Program-made: the position numbers and the translations under genes
Notes under the pieces: model-generated
Told to the model about the DNA's origin: nothing
Databases searched by the model: none
Seen by the model: the letters and a program-made list of their open reading frames with translations, nothing else
In this document: one piece after another, positions 1-7,786 of the stretch
Layout: every line of letters begins with the position of its first letter
Position numbering within the stretch: the stretch's first letter is position 1
Assembly (NCBI GenBank): GCA_964506465.1
Contig: CAZDLM010000001.1
Location: 1 to 64,000 of the forward strand
Length of the DNA stretch: 64,000 bases
Origin: UBA6109 sp964506465
GTDB lineage: Bacteria; Desulfobacterota; Syntrophia; Syntrophales; UBA6109
Direction: 5' to 3'

Positions 1-44
1 TGGAGCTGGGGGCGGAACTGGTGAAAGATATCCAGGTGTACTGA
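1..44 (+). CDS. 3' end of an unidentified gene (partial)
   Basis: The window opens inside a reading frame whose last 13 residues are ELGAELVKDIQVY, followed by a TGA stop at 42-44. The fragment is too short to assign a family. It lies upstream of sucC on the same strand and is separated from it by a hairpin terminator at 86-114, so it is probably the last gene of the preceding transcription unit or an upstream member of a partly terminated operon. Confidence 0.4.
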   Translation, partial: ELGAELVKDIQVY

Positions 45-85
45 ACGGGGCGATTTTGCAGGAGACATTGCGGGTGCAGCAAAAG

Positions 86-114
86 TGTCCTGCCCCACGG
101 GCGGGACATTTTTT
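86..114 (+). terminator. Rho-independent terminator upstream of sucC
   Basis: A ten-pair stem (TGTCCTGCCC pairing with GGGCGGGACA, one G-U pair) closes a three-base loop and is followed by six T at 109-114. An A-run at 81-84 on the other side makes it partly bidirectional. It ends only 35 bp before the sucC ATG, leaving no room for a normal promoter between them, so it may attenuate a longer sucCD transcript rather than end it fully. Confidence 0.8.
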
Positions 115-149
115 GAGAGATCGATTAGACAAAGAGAGAGGTGAGTTGG

Positions 150-1313
150 ATGAAGATCCACGAGTATCAGGCGAAGGAAATGATGAAGGGATACGGGATC
201 GCGGTTCCGCGCGGCAGCGTGGCGAAAACGGCGGACGAGGTAAAAACGCTGGCCGCGGAGTTGGGCTGCCCGGTGGTGGTAAAGGCGCAGGTGCACGCAG
301 GCGGCAGAGGCAAGGGCGGCGGGATCAAGGTGGGGAAGACGCCGGAGGCGGCCTACCAGGCGGCGCAGGCGATCCTGGGGATGACCTTGGTGACGCACCA
401 GACGGGTCCGGAAGGGAAGAAGGTCCGGCGGGTATTGGTGGAAGAGGCGTCGGAGGTCGAGCGGGAACTGTACCTTGGGATGCTGGTGGACCGGTCGCGG
501 GGTCGCGAGTGCGTGGTGGTGATGGCCTCGGAAGCCGGAGGGATGGACATCGAGGCGGTGGCGGCGAAAACCCCGGAGAAGATCGTGAAGTGCGTGATCC
601 ATCCGGCGATGGGATACAGCCCTTTTCAGGGGCGGAAACTGTCGGTGGCGCTGGGCCTGAACAAAGAGCAGGAGAAGACGTTCGGGGACATGGTGCGGAA
701 GCTGTACCGGATGTTTGTGGAGAAGGACTGCTCCCTGGTGGAGATCAACCCGCTGGCGGTCGTGAAGGGCGGGGCGCTGACGGCGGTGGACGCGAAGGTG
801 AATTTCGACGATGACGGTCTGGGCCGCCATCCGGAGGTTCGGGAGCTGCGGGACCCGGATGAAGAAGACCCGCTGGAAGTGGTGGCGAAGAATACAGGGG
901 TGAACTACATCAAGCTGGACGGAAACGTCGGGTGCATGGTGAACGGGGCCGGTCTGGCGATGACGACAATGGACCTGATCAAGATGGCGGGCGGGGAGCC
1001 TGCGAACTTTCTGGATGTCGGCGGTGGAGCGTCGGCGGAGCAGATCGAGAAGGCGTTCCGGATCCTGACGTCGGACCCGAACGTAAAATGTATCCTGGTG
1101 AACATATTCGGCGGGATCCTGCGGTGTGACCGTGTAGCAGACGGCCTGATCCAGGCGGCAGGAAAGATCGAATTGAAGCTGCCGATGGTGGTGCGGCTGC
1201 AGGGGACGAACGTGGCGGAAGGCCGGAAGATGCTGAAGGAATCGGGCCTGAAGTTCACGGTGGCGGAAGGACTGTACGAGGCGGCGGAGAAGGCGGTAGG
1301 GTTGATCCGCTGA
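150..1313 (+). CDS. sucC: Succinate-CoA ligase (ADP-forming), beta subunit
   Basis: This is the beta subunit of succinyl-CoA synthetase, which makes ATP from succinyl-CoA in the cytoplasm together with SucD. The 387-residue product has the family start MKIHEYQAKE, an N-terminal ATP-grasp fold with the glycine-rich HAGGRGKGGGIK segment at about 52-63, and a C-terminal CoA-ligase domain with GCMVNGAGLAM and NIFGGILRCD. Start chosen at ATG 150 because AGAGAGGTGAG sits just upstream and the product then matches the family N-terminus; an in-frame GTG at 141 would add three residues. The stop is 33 bp before sucD. Codons are strikingly G-rich compared with the TRAP genes downstream. Assignment is secure. 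Confidence 0.97.
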   Translation: MKIHEYQAKEMMKGYGIAVPRGSVAKTADEVKTLAAELGCPVVVKAQVHAGGRGKGGGIKVGKTPEAAYQAAQAILGMTLVTHQTGPEGKKVRRVLVEEASEVERELYLGMLVDRSRGRECVVVMASEAGGMDIEAVAAKTPEKIVKCVIHPAMGYSPFQGRKLSVALGLNKEQEKTFGDMVRKLYRMFVEKDCSLVEINPLAVVKGGALTAVDAKVNFDDDGLGRHPEVRELRDPDEEDPLEVVAKNTGVNYIKLDGNVGCMVNGAGLAMTTMDLIKMAGGEPANFLDVGGGASAEQIEKAFRILTSDPNVKCILVNIFGGILRCDRVADGLIQAAGKIELKLPMVVRLQGTNVAEGRKMLKESGLKFTVAEGLYEAAEKAVGLIR

Positions 1314-1346
1314 GCCTTTGGCGAATACGACGAGGGAGAGAAGAAG

Positions 1347-2231
1347 ATGGCAATCTTGTTGGACAAGGGATCGCGGGTAGTGGTGCAGGGGATCACAGGT
1401 TCTGAGGGGAGTTTTCACACGCGTGAGTCGTTGAAGTTCGGGACGAAGGTGGTAGCGGGAGTGACGCCCGGTAAGGGCGGAACGGAGCTGGACGGGATCC
1501 CGGTGTACAACCGCGTGGTGGATGCGGTGGAGAAGCAGGGAGCGAATGTGTCGGCGATCTACACGCCGGCGGGATTTTCGGCGGATGCGGTCCTGGAGGC
1601 TGTCGAGGCCGGCATTGGGCTCGTGGTCTGCATGACGGAAGGGATCCCCGTATGGGATATGATCCGCGTAAAACAGGCCTTGAAGGGCAGCGGGGCGCGG
1701 ATGATCGGGCCGAACTGTCCGGGAATCACGACCCCGGGGGTGGGGAAGATCGGGTTCATGCCGAACTTCATCCATAAGAAGGGGAAGGTCGGGGTCGTGT
1801 CGCGCAGTGGGACGTCGACGTACGAGGTGATCTGGCAGTTGACGAGCCTGGGGATCGGGCAGTCGACGTCTGTCGGAATCGGGGGAGACCCCATCGCGGG
1901 GACCGGGTTCCTGGATGTCCTGGAGCTGTTTCAAAAGGACCGTGGAACGGAAGCGATCGTGATGATCGGGGAGATCGGAGGCACGGCGGAGGAAGAGGCG
2001 GCGGAGTATATCCAGGCGCATGTAACGAAGCCGGTCGTATCATTCATCGCGGGCCGGACGGCGCCTCCGGGGCGTCGGATGGGCCATGCTGGCGCGATCA
2101 TCTCGGGTGGGAAGGGTACGGCGGAGGAGAAGTTCCTGGCGCTGGAAAAGGCGGGCGTCGCCATCGAGAAGAATCCGGCTGAGATTGGCAAACGCGTTCA
2201 GGAAATCCTCAAGAAGAAAAAGAAGAAGTAA
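1347..2231 (+). CDS. sucD: Succinate-CoA ligase (ADP-forming), alpha subunit
   Basis: The alpha subunit binds CoA and carries the phosphohistidine intermediate of succinyl-CoA synthetase. The 294-residue product begins with a Rossmann-type CoA-binding domain (VVVQGITGSEGSFHT at about 11-25). The phosphorylated histidine is His247 in MGHAGAIISGGKG. The C-terminus ends in an unusual run of lysines after QEILK. A GAGGGAGAG ribosome site precedes ATG 1347. It is co-transcribed with sucC (33 bp gap), and the next gene downstream is a TRAP-type solute receptor, which suggests but does not prove a link to dicarboxylate use. Confidence 0.97.
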   Translation: MAILLDKGSRVVVQGITGSEGSFHTRESLKFGTKVVAGVTPGKGGTELDGIPVYNRVVDAVEKQGANVSAIYTPAGFSADAVLEAVEAGIGLVVCMTEGIPVWDMIRVKQALKGSGARMIGPNCPGITTPGVGKIGFMPNFIHKKGKVGVVSRSGTSTYEVIWQLTSLGIGQSTSVGIGGDPIAGTGFLDVLELFQKDRGTEAIVMIGEIGGTAEEEAAEYIQAHVTKPVVSFIAGRTAPPGRRMGHAGAIISGGKGTAEEKFLALEKAGVAIEKNPAEIGKRVQEILKKKKKK

Positions 2232-2240
2232 CAGGACCGT

Positions 2241-2294
2241 ATGTTCGAGGACGACCTCGATCATGGGAGAAAAGATGCAACAAAAATCGTTGCA
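2241..2294 (+). promoter_or_regulatory. Two inverted repeats in the dctP leader
   Basis: Two palindromes fill the 89-bp gap before dctP. The first is ATG-T-TCGAGG-acga-CCTCGA-T-CAT at 2241-2264. The second is TGCAAC-N7-GTTGCA at 2276-2294. Neither is followed by a T-run, so neither looks like a terminator for sucD. They may be operators; the GntR-family regulator encoded after dctM is the obvious candidate ligand, but that is inference. No clear -35/-10 pair was found here. Confidence 0.4.
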
Positions 2295-2319
2295 GGAAAA
2301 AAGGGGAGGGTATTTTGTC

Positions 2320-3360
2320 ATGAAAATCAAGATGAATAGTAGTGCTGTCAAGATTACATGCATCGCGTTTCTTGTTGCCGTTTCAATGGTTTTTGCGAAT
2401 TTTGGAGATAACAAAGCGTACGCGGCAAGTTCGGATAAGTCGTCAAAGAAACTTGTCGTTAAACTGAGCTATTGCACATCACAGGAGACTCCCAAAGGGA
2501 AGGCTTCGACAAAGTTCGCCGAGTTGGTTCACAAGAGAGCCGGCGATCGCATAGATGTTCAGGTATTCCCCTCTTCCCAGCTCTACGGTGACAAGGAAGA
2601 AATCCAGGCCCTGATGGCCAACAACGCGCAAATTATAGTGCCTTCCATTACAAAACTGGTATCGATGAATCCCAGTTATCAGGTTGTTGATCTGCCATTT
2701 CTTTTCCGGAATAATCAGGCGGTGTACAATTTCTGGGATGGGAAGGGAGGAGAAATTCTGCTGAAAAAACTCGAGAAGCAGGGGCTGCTAGGACTTGCTG
2801 CCTGGAATAACGCCCCGATCAATATCATCGGAAAGAAATTCTTCAAGACTCCGCAGGATTTCAAGGGAGTGAAGGTACGCATTCCGGCCGGTCAGGTAAC
2901 GACGGACGTCTTTAAAGCCCTGGGCGCAGGGGCCACGACCATACCGTTTAGTGAAGTGTACACTTCGCTTCAGCAGGGTGTTGCGGACGCAGCCATCAGC
3001 AGCGTAAACAATTTTGACACGGAAAAGTACTATGAGGTGACGAAATACCTTTCGATTATCGATCTTCAGCGGATTGAGTATATCGCCCTGACGAACACGC
3101 AATTCTGGAACGGGCTTTCCGCGGATGTCAAAAAGATCCTCACCGAGTGCATGAACGAAGCGGCAAAATACGAGAGAAGCATATCGGATGATTTGAATAA
3201 GAATAGCCTTGAACTCATGAAATCACGCGGTGTGCAAGTGTATACGATGACGGATAAGGAGAAGAAGGTTCTGGAAGATCTTTTTGTGCCCGTTTATAAG
3301 AAGTGGACGCCGAAAATCGGTGAAGATCTGGTAGCAATGGCGAGACAAGCCGGAAAATAG
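2320..3360 (+). CDS. dctP: TRAP transporter solute-binding protein, DctP type
   Basis: This is the periplasmic receptor of a tripartite ATP-independent periplasmic transporter, delivering an organic acid to the DctQM permease. The start is ATG 2320, preceded by AAGGGGAGGG; it gives a signal peptide (basic N-terminus, hydrophobic core ITCIAFLVAVSMVFA) ending near NKAYAA. The mature part has the DctP fold, including VRIPAGQV with the arginine that usually binds the ligand carboxylate. Product 346 residues, normal for the family. The reading frame stays open upstream into sucD, but those starts lack a signal peptide. Substrate is not determinable; a C4-dicarboxylate or similar acid is likely. 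Composition is visibly richer in A/T than sucCD. Confidence 0.92.
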   Translation: MKIKMNSSAVKITCIAFLVAVSMVFANFGDNKAYAASSDKSSKKLVVKLSYCTSQETPKGKASTKFAELVHKRAGDRIDVQVFPSSQLYGDKEEIQALMANNAQIIVPSITKLVSMNPSYQVVDLPFLFRNNQAVYNFWDGKGGEILLKKLEKQGLLGLAAWNNAPINIIGKKFFKTPQDFKGVKVRIPAGQVTTDVFKALGAGATTIPFSEVYTSLQQGVADAAISSVNNFDTEKYYEVTKYLSIIDLQRIEYIALTNTQFWNGLSADVKKILTECMNEAAKYERSISDDLNKNSLELMKSRGVQVYTMTDKEKKVLEDLFVPVYKKWTPKIGEDLVAMARQAGK

Positions 3361-3380
3361 GCATGAAAGTGTAAATAGTC

Positions 3381-3411
3381 GATGAGGCGCCTTTCAAAAA
3401 GGCGCCTCATC
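3381..3411 (+). promoter_or_regulatory. Strong hairpin between dctP and dctQ
   Basis: GATGAGGCGCCTT (3381-3393) pairs perfectly with AAGGCGCCTCATC (3399-3411) around a five-base loop. There is no T-run after it, so it is unlikely to terminate on its own. Placement just after the receptor gene and before the membrane genes fits a 3' stabiliser that keeps dctP mRNA more abundant than dctQM mRNA, as in many transporter operons with abundant binding proteins (inference). Confidence 0.65.
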
Positions 3412-3448
3412 GGATCCTACTGTCTCACGGGATTGAAGGAGGGGGGAA

Positions 3449-3973
3449 ATGAAATTCGTGAAGATATGGGATCTTTTTGAAGAGATCTTTTCCGGCTTTT
3501 TCTTTATGGTCGGCGTCACGCTGATCTTTATCGGCGTTCTGCTGCGCTATATTATCAACGAACCATCCACCTGGATCGATGAATTTTCCGTCTATTTCAT
3601 CATCTGGGGTACCGTAATGGGGTGGAGCACCGCACAGCGCGACGGGCGGCATATTCGTGTGGACATGCTGTATGACACCCTGAAGATCGAACATCAGAGA
3701 TATTTCTCCATATTTTCCAATCTGATCGGTTTTCTCTTCTCAATCTTTCTCGCCTACAGCGCCTATTTTTTGGTGGCGAAGTATGTCGAAACGGGATTGC
3801 GTTCAATCAATGTCGCCTTCCCGCTTTGGATCGTTTACCTATTCTTCCCCCTGGCGGCGGTTCTCCTGGGATTGCGATATCTCTTTGAAATCGTCTTTAT
3901 ATTGAAAAATAATGGTAAGGACTGGTTTGAAAGGCAGAAGATGCAGCGTTCCGCGGAAGTGAAAGCAGAATGA
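3449..3973 (+). CDS. dctQ: TRAP transporter small permease, DctQ type
   Basis: This 174-residue inner-membrane protein is the small four-helix subunit of the TRAP transporter. Hydrophobic segments lie at roughly 17-38, 50-65, 90-113 and 128-150. The family-typical WIDEFSVYFIIWGTVMGW stretch around residues 42-60 and a following RDGRHIRVDML motif are present. It starts at ATG 3449 after GGAGGGGGGAA. It lies between dctP and dctM in the same direction and should assemble with both. Confidence 0.9.
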   Translation: MKFVKIWDLFEEIFSGFFFMVGVTLIFIGVLLRYIINEPSTWIDEFSVYFIIWGTVMGWSTAQRDGRHIRVDMLYDTLKIEHQRYFSIFSNLIGFLFSIFLAYSAYFLVAKYVETGLRSINVAFPLWIVYLFFPLAAVLLGLRYLFEIVFILKNNGKDWFERQKMQRSAEVKAE

Positions 3974-4080
3974 GCGTGAATGCGGGAAGTCATCGAAAAT
4001 CTCCGCCGGCTTGACATGCCGACGTTAAGGAGGAAGGCAGGAATCTTGAAAGTTCCTGCATTTCAGGGGAGACCGATTCT

Positions 4081-5364
4081 ATGGCTACAACAATCGCACT
4101 GTTCTTGATATTTGTCGTGTTGTTTATGGCAAATGTCCAGATTGCCGTCAGCCTCGCAGTATCCAGCATCATCATTCTTGCGTTTACGACCGAATTCAAC
4201 ATGTTCATGGTTGCGCAAAGAATGTTTTCCGCCTTGGATTCGAATACCTTAATGGCAATACCCGGCTTCGTGTTTGCGGGCGCTCTGATGACGGGCGGAG
4301 GCATATCCAAGTATTTGATTACGGCCATTCGGTCCTGGGTAGGTCACTTCCACGGAGGTCTTTCCGTCGTAACGATATTGGCATGCATGTTATTTGCGGC
4401 AATATCCGGATCAAGTCCGGCAACGGCGGCCGCAATAGGCGGGATCCTGATTCCGGCACTTGTCGCTGGAGGATATAATAAGAATTATTCCATGGGACTG
4501 GTCGCCGCGGGAGGAACGTTGGGCATATTGATTCCCCCCAGCATCAGCTTCGTATTAATCGGGGTAACGGCGGAACTCTCCATCGGAAAATTGTTCATCG
4601 CCGGCGTCCTGCCTGGATTGTTCTTGGGCGGAAGCCTTGTTGTCATGGCTATATTTGTTGCAAGAAAGAATCATTACGGAGGCGAGCCGAAGTCGAGCTG
4701 GAAGGATCGCTGGACACACACTTTTCGCGCTATTCCGGGATTTCTCATGCCCGTCATCATCTTGGGCTCGATCTATGGTGGGGTGGCCACGCCGACGGAG
4801 TCATCGATCATCGCGGTATTTTATTCTTTATTTGTCGCAGCATTCCTTTATCGGGAGCTGACTTGGCAGGGATTCAGGCACATATTGCGAGAGAGTATCG
4901 GCATCACGGCGATGATTTTCTTGATTATCCCCGCCGCAATGACATTCGGTCTCTATTTGACGAGCGAGAAGATACCCCAAGCCATCGTTGAATGGGTAAC
5001 CAGCTATCATTTAAGTGCGGCGATGTTCTGGGTGGCAACGCAGGTGATGTTCTTTATCATGGGAACATTTCTGGAGGCGGTGTCCATCATATTGATTACG
5101 GTGCCGATATTGTTTCCGCTCCTGAAAGTTGTCGGGATTGATCCGATTCATTTCGCGGTGATCATGGTGGTAAATATGGAATTGGCCATGATTACGCCTC
5201 CCGTCGGACTGAATCTATTCGTCGTCAGCGGAATTGCCAAGGCAAAGTTGGAACAGGTTGTGAGAGGAGTGATACCATTCATTATTATAATGATTGTCGG
5301 CATGATATTGCTGATAATGTTCCCACAGATAACGTTGCTGCTTCCCAATATGATGAAGAATTGA
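4081..5364 (+). CDS. dctM: TRAP transporter large permease, DctM type
   Basis: This is the 427-residue transport subunit, an integral membrane protein of about twelve helices that couples uptake to an ion gradient. Family motifs include FVFAGALMTGGGIS, SGSSPATAAAIGGILIP, GGTLGILIPPSI and, near the end, TPPVGLNLFV. The start ATG 4081 has AGGGGAG upstream. A second, stronger Shine-Dalgarno (TAAGGAGGAA at 4026-4035) lies further up and could serve a tiny overlapping leader frame, but that is unproven. Completes the dctPQM operon. Confidence 0.94.
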   Translation: MATTIALFLIFVVLFMANVQIAVSLAVSSIIILAFTTEFNMFMVAQRMFSALDSNTLMAIPGFVFAGALMTGGGISKYLITAIRSWVGHFHGGLSVVTILACMLFAAISGSSPATAAAIGGILIPALVAGGYNKNYSMGLVAAGGTLGILIPPSISFVLIGVTAELSIGKLFIAGVLPGLFLGGSLVVMAIFVARKNHYGGEPKSSWKDRWTHTFRAIPGFLMPVIILGSIYGGVATPTESSIIAVFYSLFVAAFLYRELTWQGFRHILRESIGITAMIFLIIPAAMTFGLYLTSEKIPQAIVEWVTSYHLSAAMFWVATQVMFFIMGTFLEAVSIILITVPILFPLLKVVGIDPIHFAVIMVVNMELAMITPPVGLNLFVVSGIAKAKLEQVVRGVIPFIIIMIVGMILLIMFPQITLLLPNMMKN

Positions 5365-5536
5365 AATTTTTCACTGCCTCCGGGATCGAACTTCGTCCTA
5401 GAGAAGCATAGTAATGGCGCGTCCAGAGGTTCAGAGGCGCTGCGATCAAGCCAGTTTGTCTGCAGCGGCGCGAGGTTTCTCCTCTTGCATAGAGGGTCTT
5501 TCCGGCGCCCAAAATAGACGCGTCCGAGGTCGGAAT

Positions 5537-6202
5537 ATGATGAAGGAAGCTACGGAAAATCTGATCCAGAAGGCGTACCTGCAACTGAAGAACATGATCT
5601 TCTACCAGAGAATTTCTCCCGGACAGAAACTCATCTATCGCGAATTGGCCGTGGTGCTCGGTATGAGTTCGACGCCGGTGCAACTGGCGCTGTGCAAGCT
5701 TGAGCAGGAAGGATTTGTCGAGCGAATACCGAATATTGGCTACTACGTAAGAAGAATCGACGTCCGTGAAATCGAGGACCTATTCGATCTTCGAATGATT
5801 TTGGAGGCTTACGCGATCGAGCAGGCAATCAAGAATCAAACGCCTGAAGATTTGGAAGTCCTCCACCAGATGCTTCTTAGCCACAAGAATCACGAAATCC
5901 AACTATACGATCGAAGAAAACTGCTGTTGGATGCCGAGTTTCACTGGCAGATCGCCGCGATGTCGAAGAACGAGGCGATTCTCAGGCAACTGCGGAGCAT
6001 CTTCGAGCACAGCTATTTGCGTTCCCGCGTTGAACTCCTGCCGCCCAGCCGTCTCCTCATCACCGCGACGCAACATGAGGCCATCTACGGGATGATCAAG
6101 GATCGCAAGATTGCACTGGCCAAGAAGACCATCGCCGCCCACATCCGGGAGGCAAAAGAGGCAAAACTCCTGATGCTTTCACGGGAACGCGCCGATCAAT
6201 AG
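5537..6202 (+). CDS. GntR-family transcriptional regulator with FCD domain
   Basis: Predicted 221-residue DNA-binding repressor or activator. An N-terminal winged helix-turn-helix (about 8-72, with REL...LGMSSTPVQLALCKLEQEGFV) is followed by an all-helical FCD effector-binding domain from about residue 80. FadR-subfamily members usually sense an organic acid and control its transport or catabolism. Start chosen at ATG 5537 (GAGG at 5526-5529, spacing 7); the frame is open further upstream, but that extension looks non-coding. It lies 172 bp after dctM and probably regulates the TRAP operon, perhaps through the palindromes at 2241-2294. Confidence 0.88.
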   Translation: MMKEATENLIQKAYLQLKNMIFYQRISPGQKLIYRELAVVLGMSSTPVQLALCKLEQEGFVERIPNIGYYVRRIDVREIEDLFDLRMILEAYAIEQAIKNQTPEDLEVLHQMLLSHKNHEIQLYDRRKLLLDAEFHWQIAAMSKNEAILRQLRSIFEHSYLRSRVELLPPSRLLITATQHEAIYGMIKDRKIALAKKTIAAHIREAKEAKLLMLSRERADQ

Positions 6203-6395
6203 AATATGGGGAATCGCGTTCGCGGAAATTCCCGACCGTGTGAGGCGGTTTCCTGCATCTGATCGCCTTCCGTGGAAATGCGCAATCCGTAGCACGGTCT
6301 TGGCGACGCCGAATGTTTCATTAAACGGCTTGAACGTTCCGTCGCCCACTGTCGCTGGGAGGGGTGGACGACCTCGGCAGGGCTGTCTATAAAAC

Positions 6396-6458
6396 AATAT
6401 TAATATTCATAAGTTGAAACTTATTTATTCCTAGACAACTGATTGGCACGATTTTTCC
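6396..6458 (+). promoter_or_regulatory. AT-rich palindromes and possible sigma54-like promoter
   Basis: The 307-bp gap 6203-6509 holds no gene. Its 3' part is unusually AT-rich and contains AATATTAATATT (6396-6407) and the perfect palindrome ATAAGTT-GA-AACTTAT (6409-6424). Just downstream, TGGCAC-G-ATTT-TTCC at 6444-6458 matches the sigma54 -24/-12 layout except that the -12 GC is CC. This could be an enhancer-binding-site plus sigma54 promoter for the small membrane protein; the -12 mismatch makes it tentative. Confidence 0.3.
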
Positions 6459-6509
6459 TTAACGAATTAAACGAGATCTTCTTGTCTTGTTCTTAAGGAG
6501 GAATCGATT

Positions 6510-6785
6510 ATGAAGCGGACACTGCAGACCACAATGCTGACGGCATTCGTCCTCTTGACGACTGCGTCATTCGGATATGCGGAATATGCGGCTGCCGGAT
6601 CTTCCGCCTTTCCCTATTTCCAATTGGGATGTCTGATTGTGGGCGGACTTATCATCGTTTCACTGAAACACAAGTACACAAAGTTATATCTGAGCGAGGC
6701 GATCGGTTCTTTTGCCCTTTATACCCTTCTCGTCGCGCTGTTTACGTCGCCTGTCGTTGAAACGCTGAAGGCGATGGTGAGCTGA
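6510..6785 (+). CDS. Small membrane protein of unknown function
   Basis: I do not recognise this 91-residue protein. It begins with a probable signal peptide or first membrane segment (basic MKRTLQ, then a hydrophobic core ending near FGYA), followed by two further hydrophobic helices at about 38-52 and 65-80 separated by a basic KHKYTKLY loop. An excellent TTAAGGAGGAA ribosome site precedes the ATG, and a strong terminator follows, so it is a real, single-gene transcription unit. It has no cysteine pair, metal motif or other functional signature beyond its membrane segments. Confidence 0.75.
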   Translation: MKRTLQTTMLTAFVLLTTASFGYAEYAAAGSSAFPYFQLGCLIVGGLIIVSLKHKYTKLYLSEAIGSFALYTLLVALFTSPVVETLKAMVS

Positions 6786-6824
6786 GCGAAGGTTCCGCAG
6801 GCCCGACGGGAATGAAAGAGAAGG

Positions 6825-6849
6825 CCCCCGGAGAACTCCGGGGGTTTTT
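6825..6849 (+). terminator. Rho-independent terminator
   Basis: CCCCCGGA (6825-6832), a four-base loop, and TCCGGGGG (6837-6844) form a perfect eight-pair stem followed by five T. It ends the small membrane protein transcript just before the convergent deformylase gene. Confidence 0.9.
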
Positions 6850-6886
6850 CTATTTCCTGACGCGGGGGCTGCAGCGAGTGGGAGGG

Positions 6887-7456
6887 TCAGGATTCCGGCG
6901 AAAAGAGACGTTCGAACAGTGCCTGCCGCTTTTTGGGATAGTAGAGCGCCCCTTCATAGTCGACGATAAGCCTGCCTTCGAGATGGTCGATCTCGTGTTG
7001 GACGACTCTCGCCAGAAAATCCGTGTAGCGCTTGTTGATCTTCTTGCCGCTGCGATCCACCGCACGAACCTTGATTTCGGGAAAACGACCGATATCGACC
7101 CGGATTTCCGGACAAGAAAGACAACCCTCTGAAAGGACGATTTTTTCTCCTCTTGCCTGGGTGATGCGCGGATTGATCAGGACGTCATAATTCTCTTCGC
7201 TTTTCGTCCATTCCGATGAATCGTCGAATCCCTTGTTGCGAAAAACGATAATGCGCCTGGACATGCCGATCTGGGGTGCGGCAAGGCCCAGGGCGTCGTC
7301 TCTCTCCAGGAAGGCAGCGACGAGCGTTTCGATATCGCGCGACGAAGGCTTGTCGAAAGGAATCGCCACCTCACGGCACGGGGTCCTGAGAATGCGGCCA
7401 TCCTCTTCGTTGAGGCTTTTTTCGTTCCAGAGTGTCAGGATCCTGCCGTCGGCCAC
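6887..7456 (-). CDS. def: Peptide deformylase
   Basis: Peptide deformylase removes the N-formyl group from nascent proteins using a metal ion. The three family motifs are present in order: GLAAPQIG, EGCLS (metal-binding Cys) and HEIDH (two His ligands plus catalytic Glu). Start chosen at GTG 7456, which has GGAGAT six bases upstream and gives 189 residues, normal for the family; the frame stays open for 166 more codons upstream, but that stretch is low in coding character and includes a dispersed repeat. It is a single minus-strand gene, convergent with the small membrane protein. Confidence 0.93.
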   Translation of the reverse strand: MADGRILTLWNEKSLNEEDGRILRTPCREVAIPFDKPSSRDIETLVAAFLERDDALGLAAPQIGMSRRIIVFRNKGFDDSSEWTKSEENYDVLINPRITQARGEKIVLSEGCLSCPEIRVDIGRFPEIKVRAVDRSGKKINKRYTDFLARVVQHEIDHLEGRLIVDYEGALYYPKKRQALFERLFSPES

Positions 7457-7530
7457 AAAGAAATCTCCATGCGTTAATGACAGCGCTATATCACCGCCCG
7501 CCGGTGATTTCAAGATGCCAATCCTGCAGA

Positions 7531-7575
7531 GAGCGCAGCCCCGCATCGCGGGGCAAGGGAGCGGATGAGGAAGAA
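7531..7575. repeat. Interspersed palindromic repeat, copy 1
   Basis: GAGCGCAGCCCC begins a segment of about 44 nt containing the perfect hairpin GCCCCGC-ATC-GCGGGGC (7538-7554) and ending in AAGGGAGCGGATGAGGAAGA. Copy 2 lies at 15580-15624 with a compensatory stem change. Apart from this repeat, the 330-bp gap 7457-7786 shows no gene or convincing promoter. Confidence 0.75.
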
Positions 7576-7786
7576 GCCTTCTTTCCTGGAGGGTGAAGTG
7601 TTTCGTGCTTGGCCGGAATGCTTCAAGAAATTGAGCATTCTTGATAAAACAGCGGATCTCTGGTACGTAGCGATCTCGTGCGCTGCATCCCATGGATCGG
7701 GCTGAACGCGGCTTTCCCTTCCCTGAAGTCCTCGCCGAACGAAGGGCATCCGGGGGTGAGCTCCCGGTCAGATCGGTGTTTTCGCA

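Noticed and set aside
2086..2319. Upstream extension of dctP into sucD
   Set aside because: It would bury the signal peptide; ATG 2320 has a strong ribosome site and a proper secretory N-terminus.
4046..4108. 20-codon TTG-initiated leader frame overlapping the dctM start, behind a strong TAAGGAGGAA
   Set aside because: The spacing from the Shine-Dalgarno to TTG is about 12 bases and the peptide has no regulatory pattern; worth noting but not supportable as a gene.
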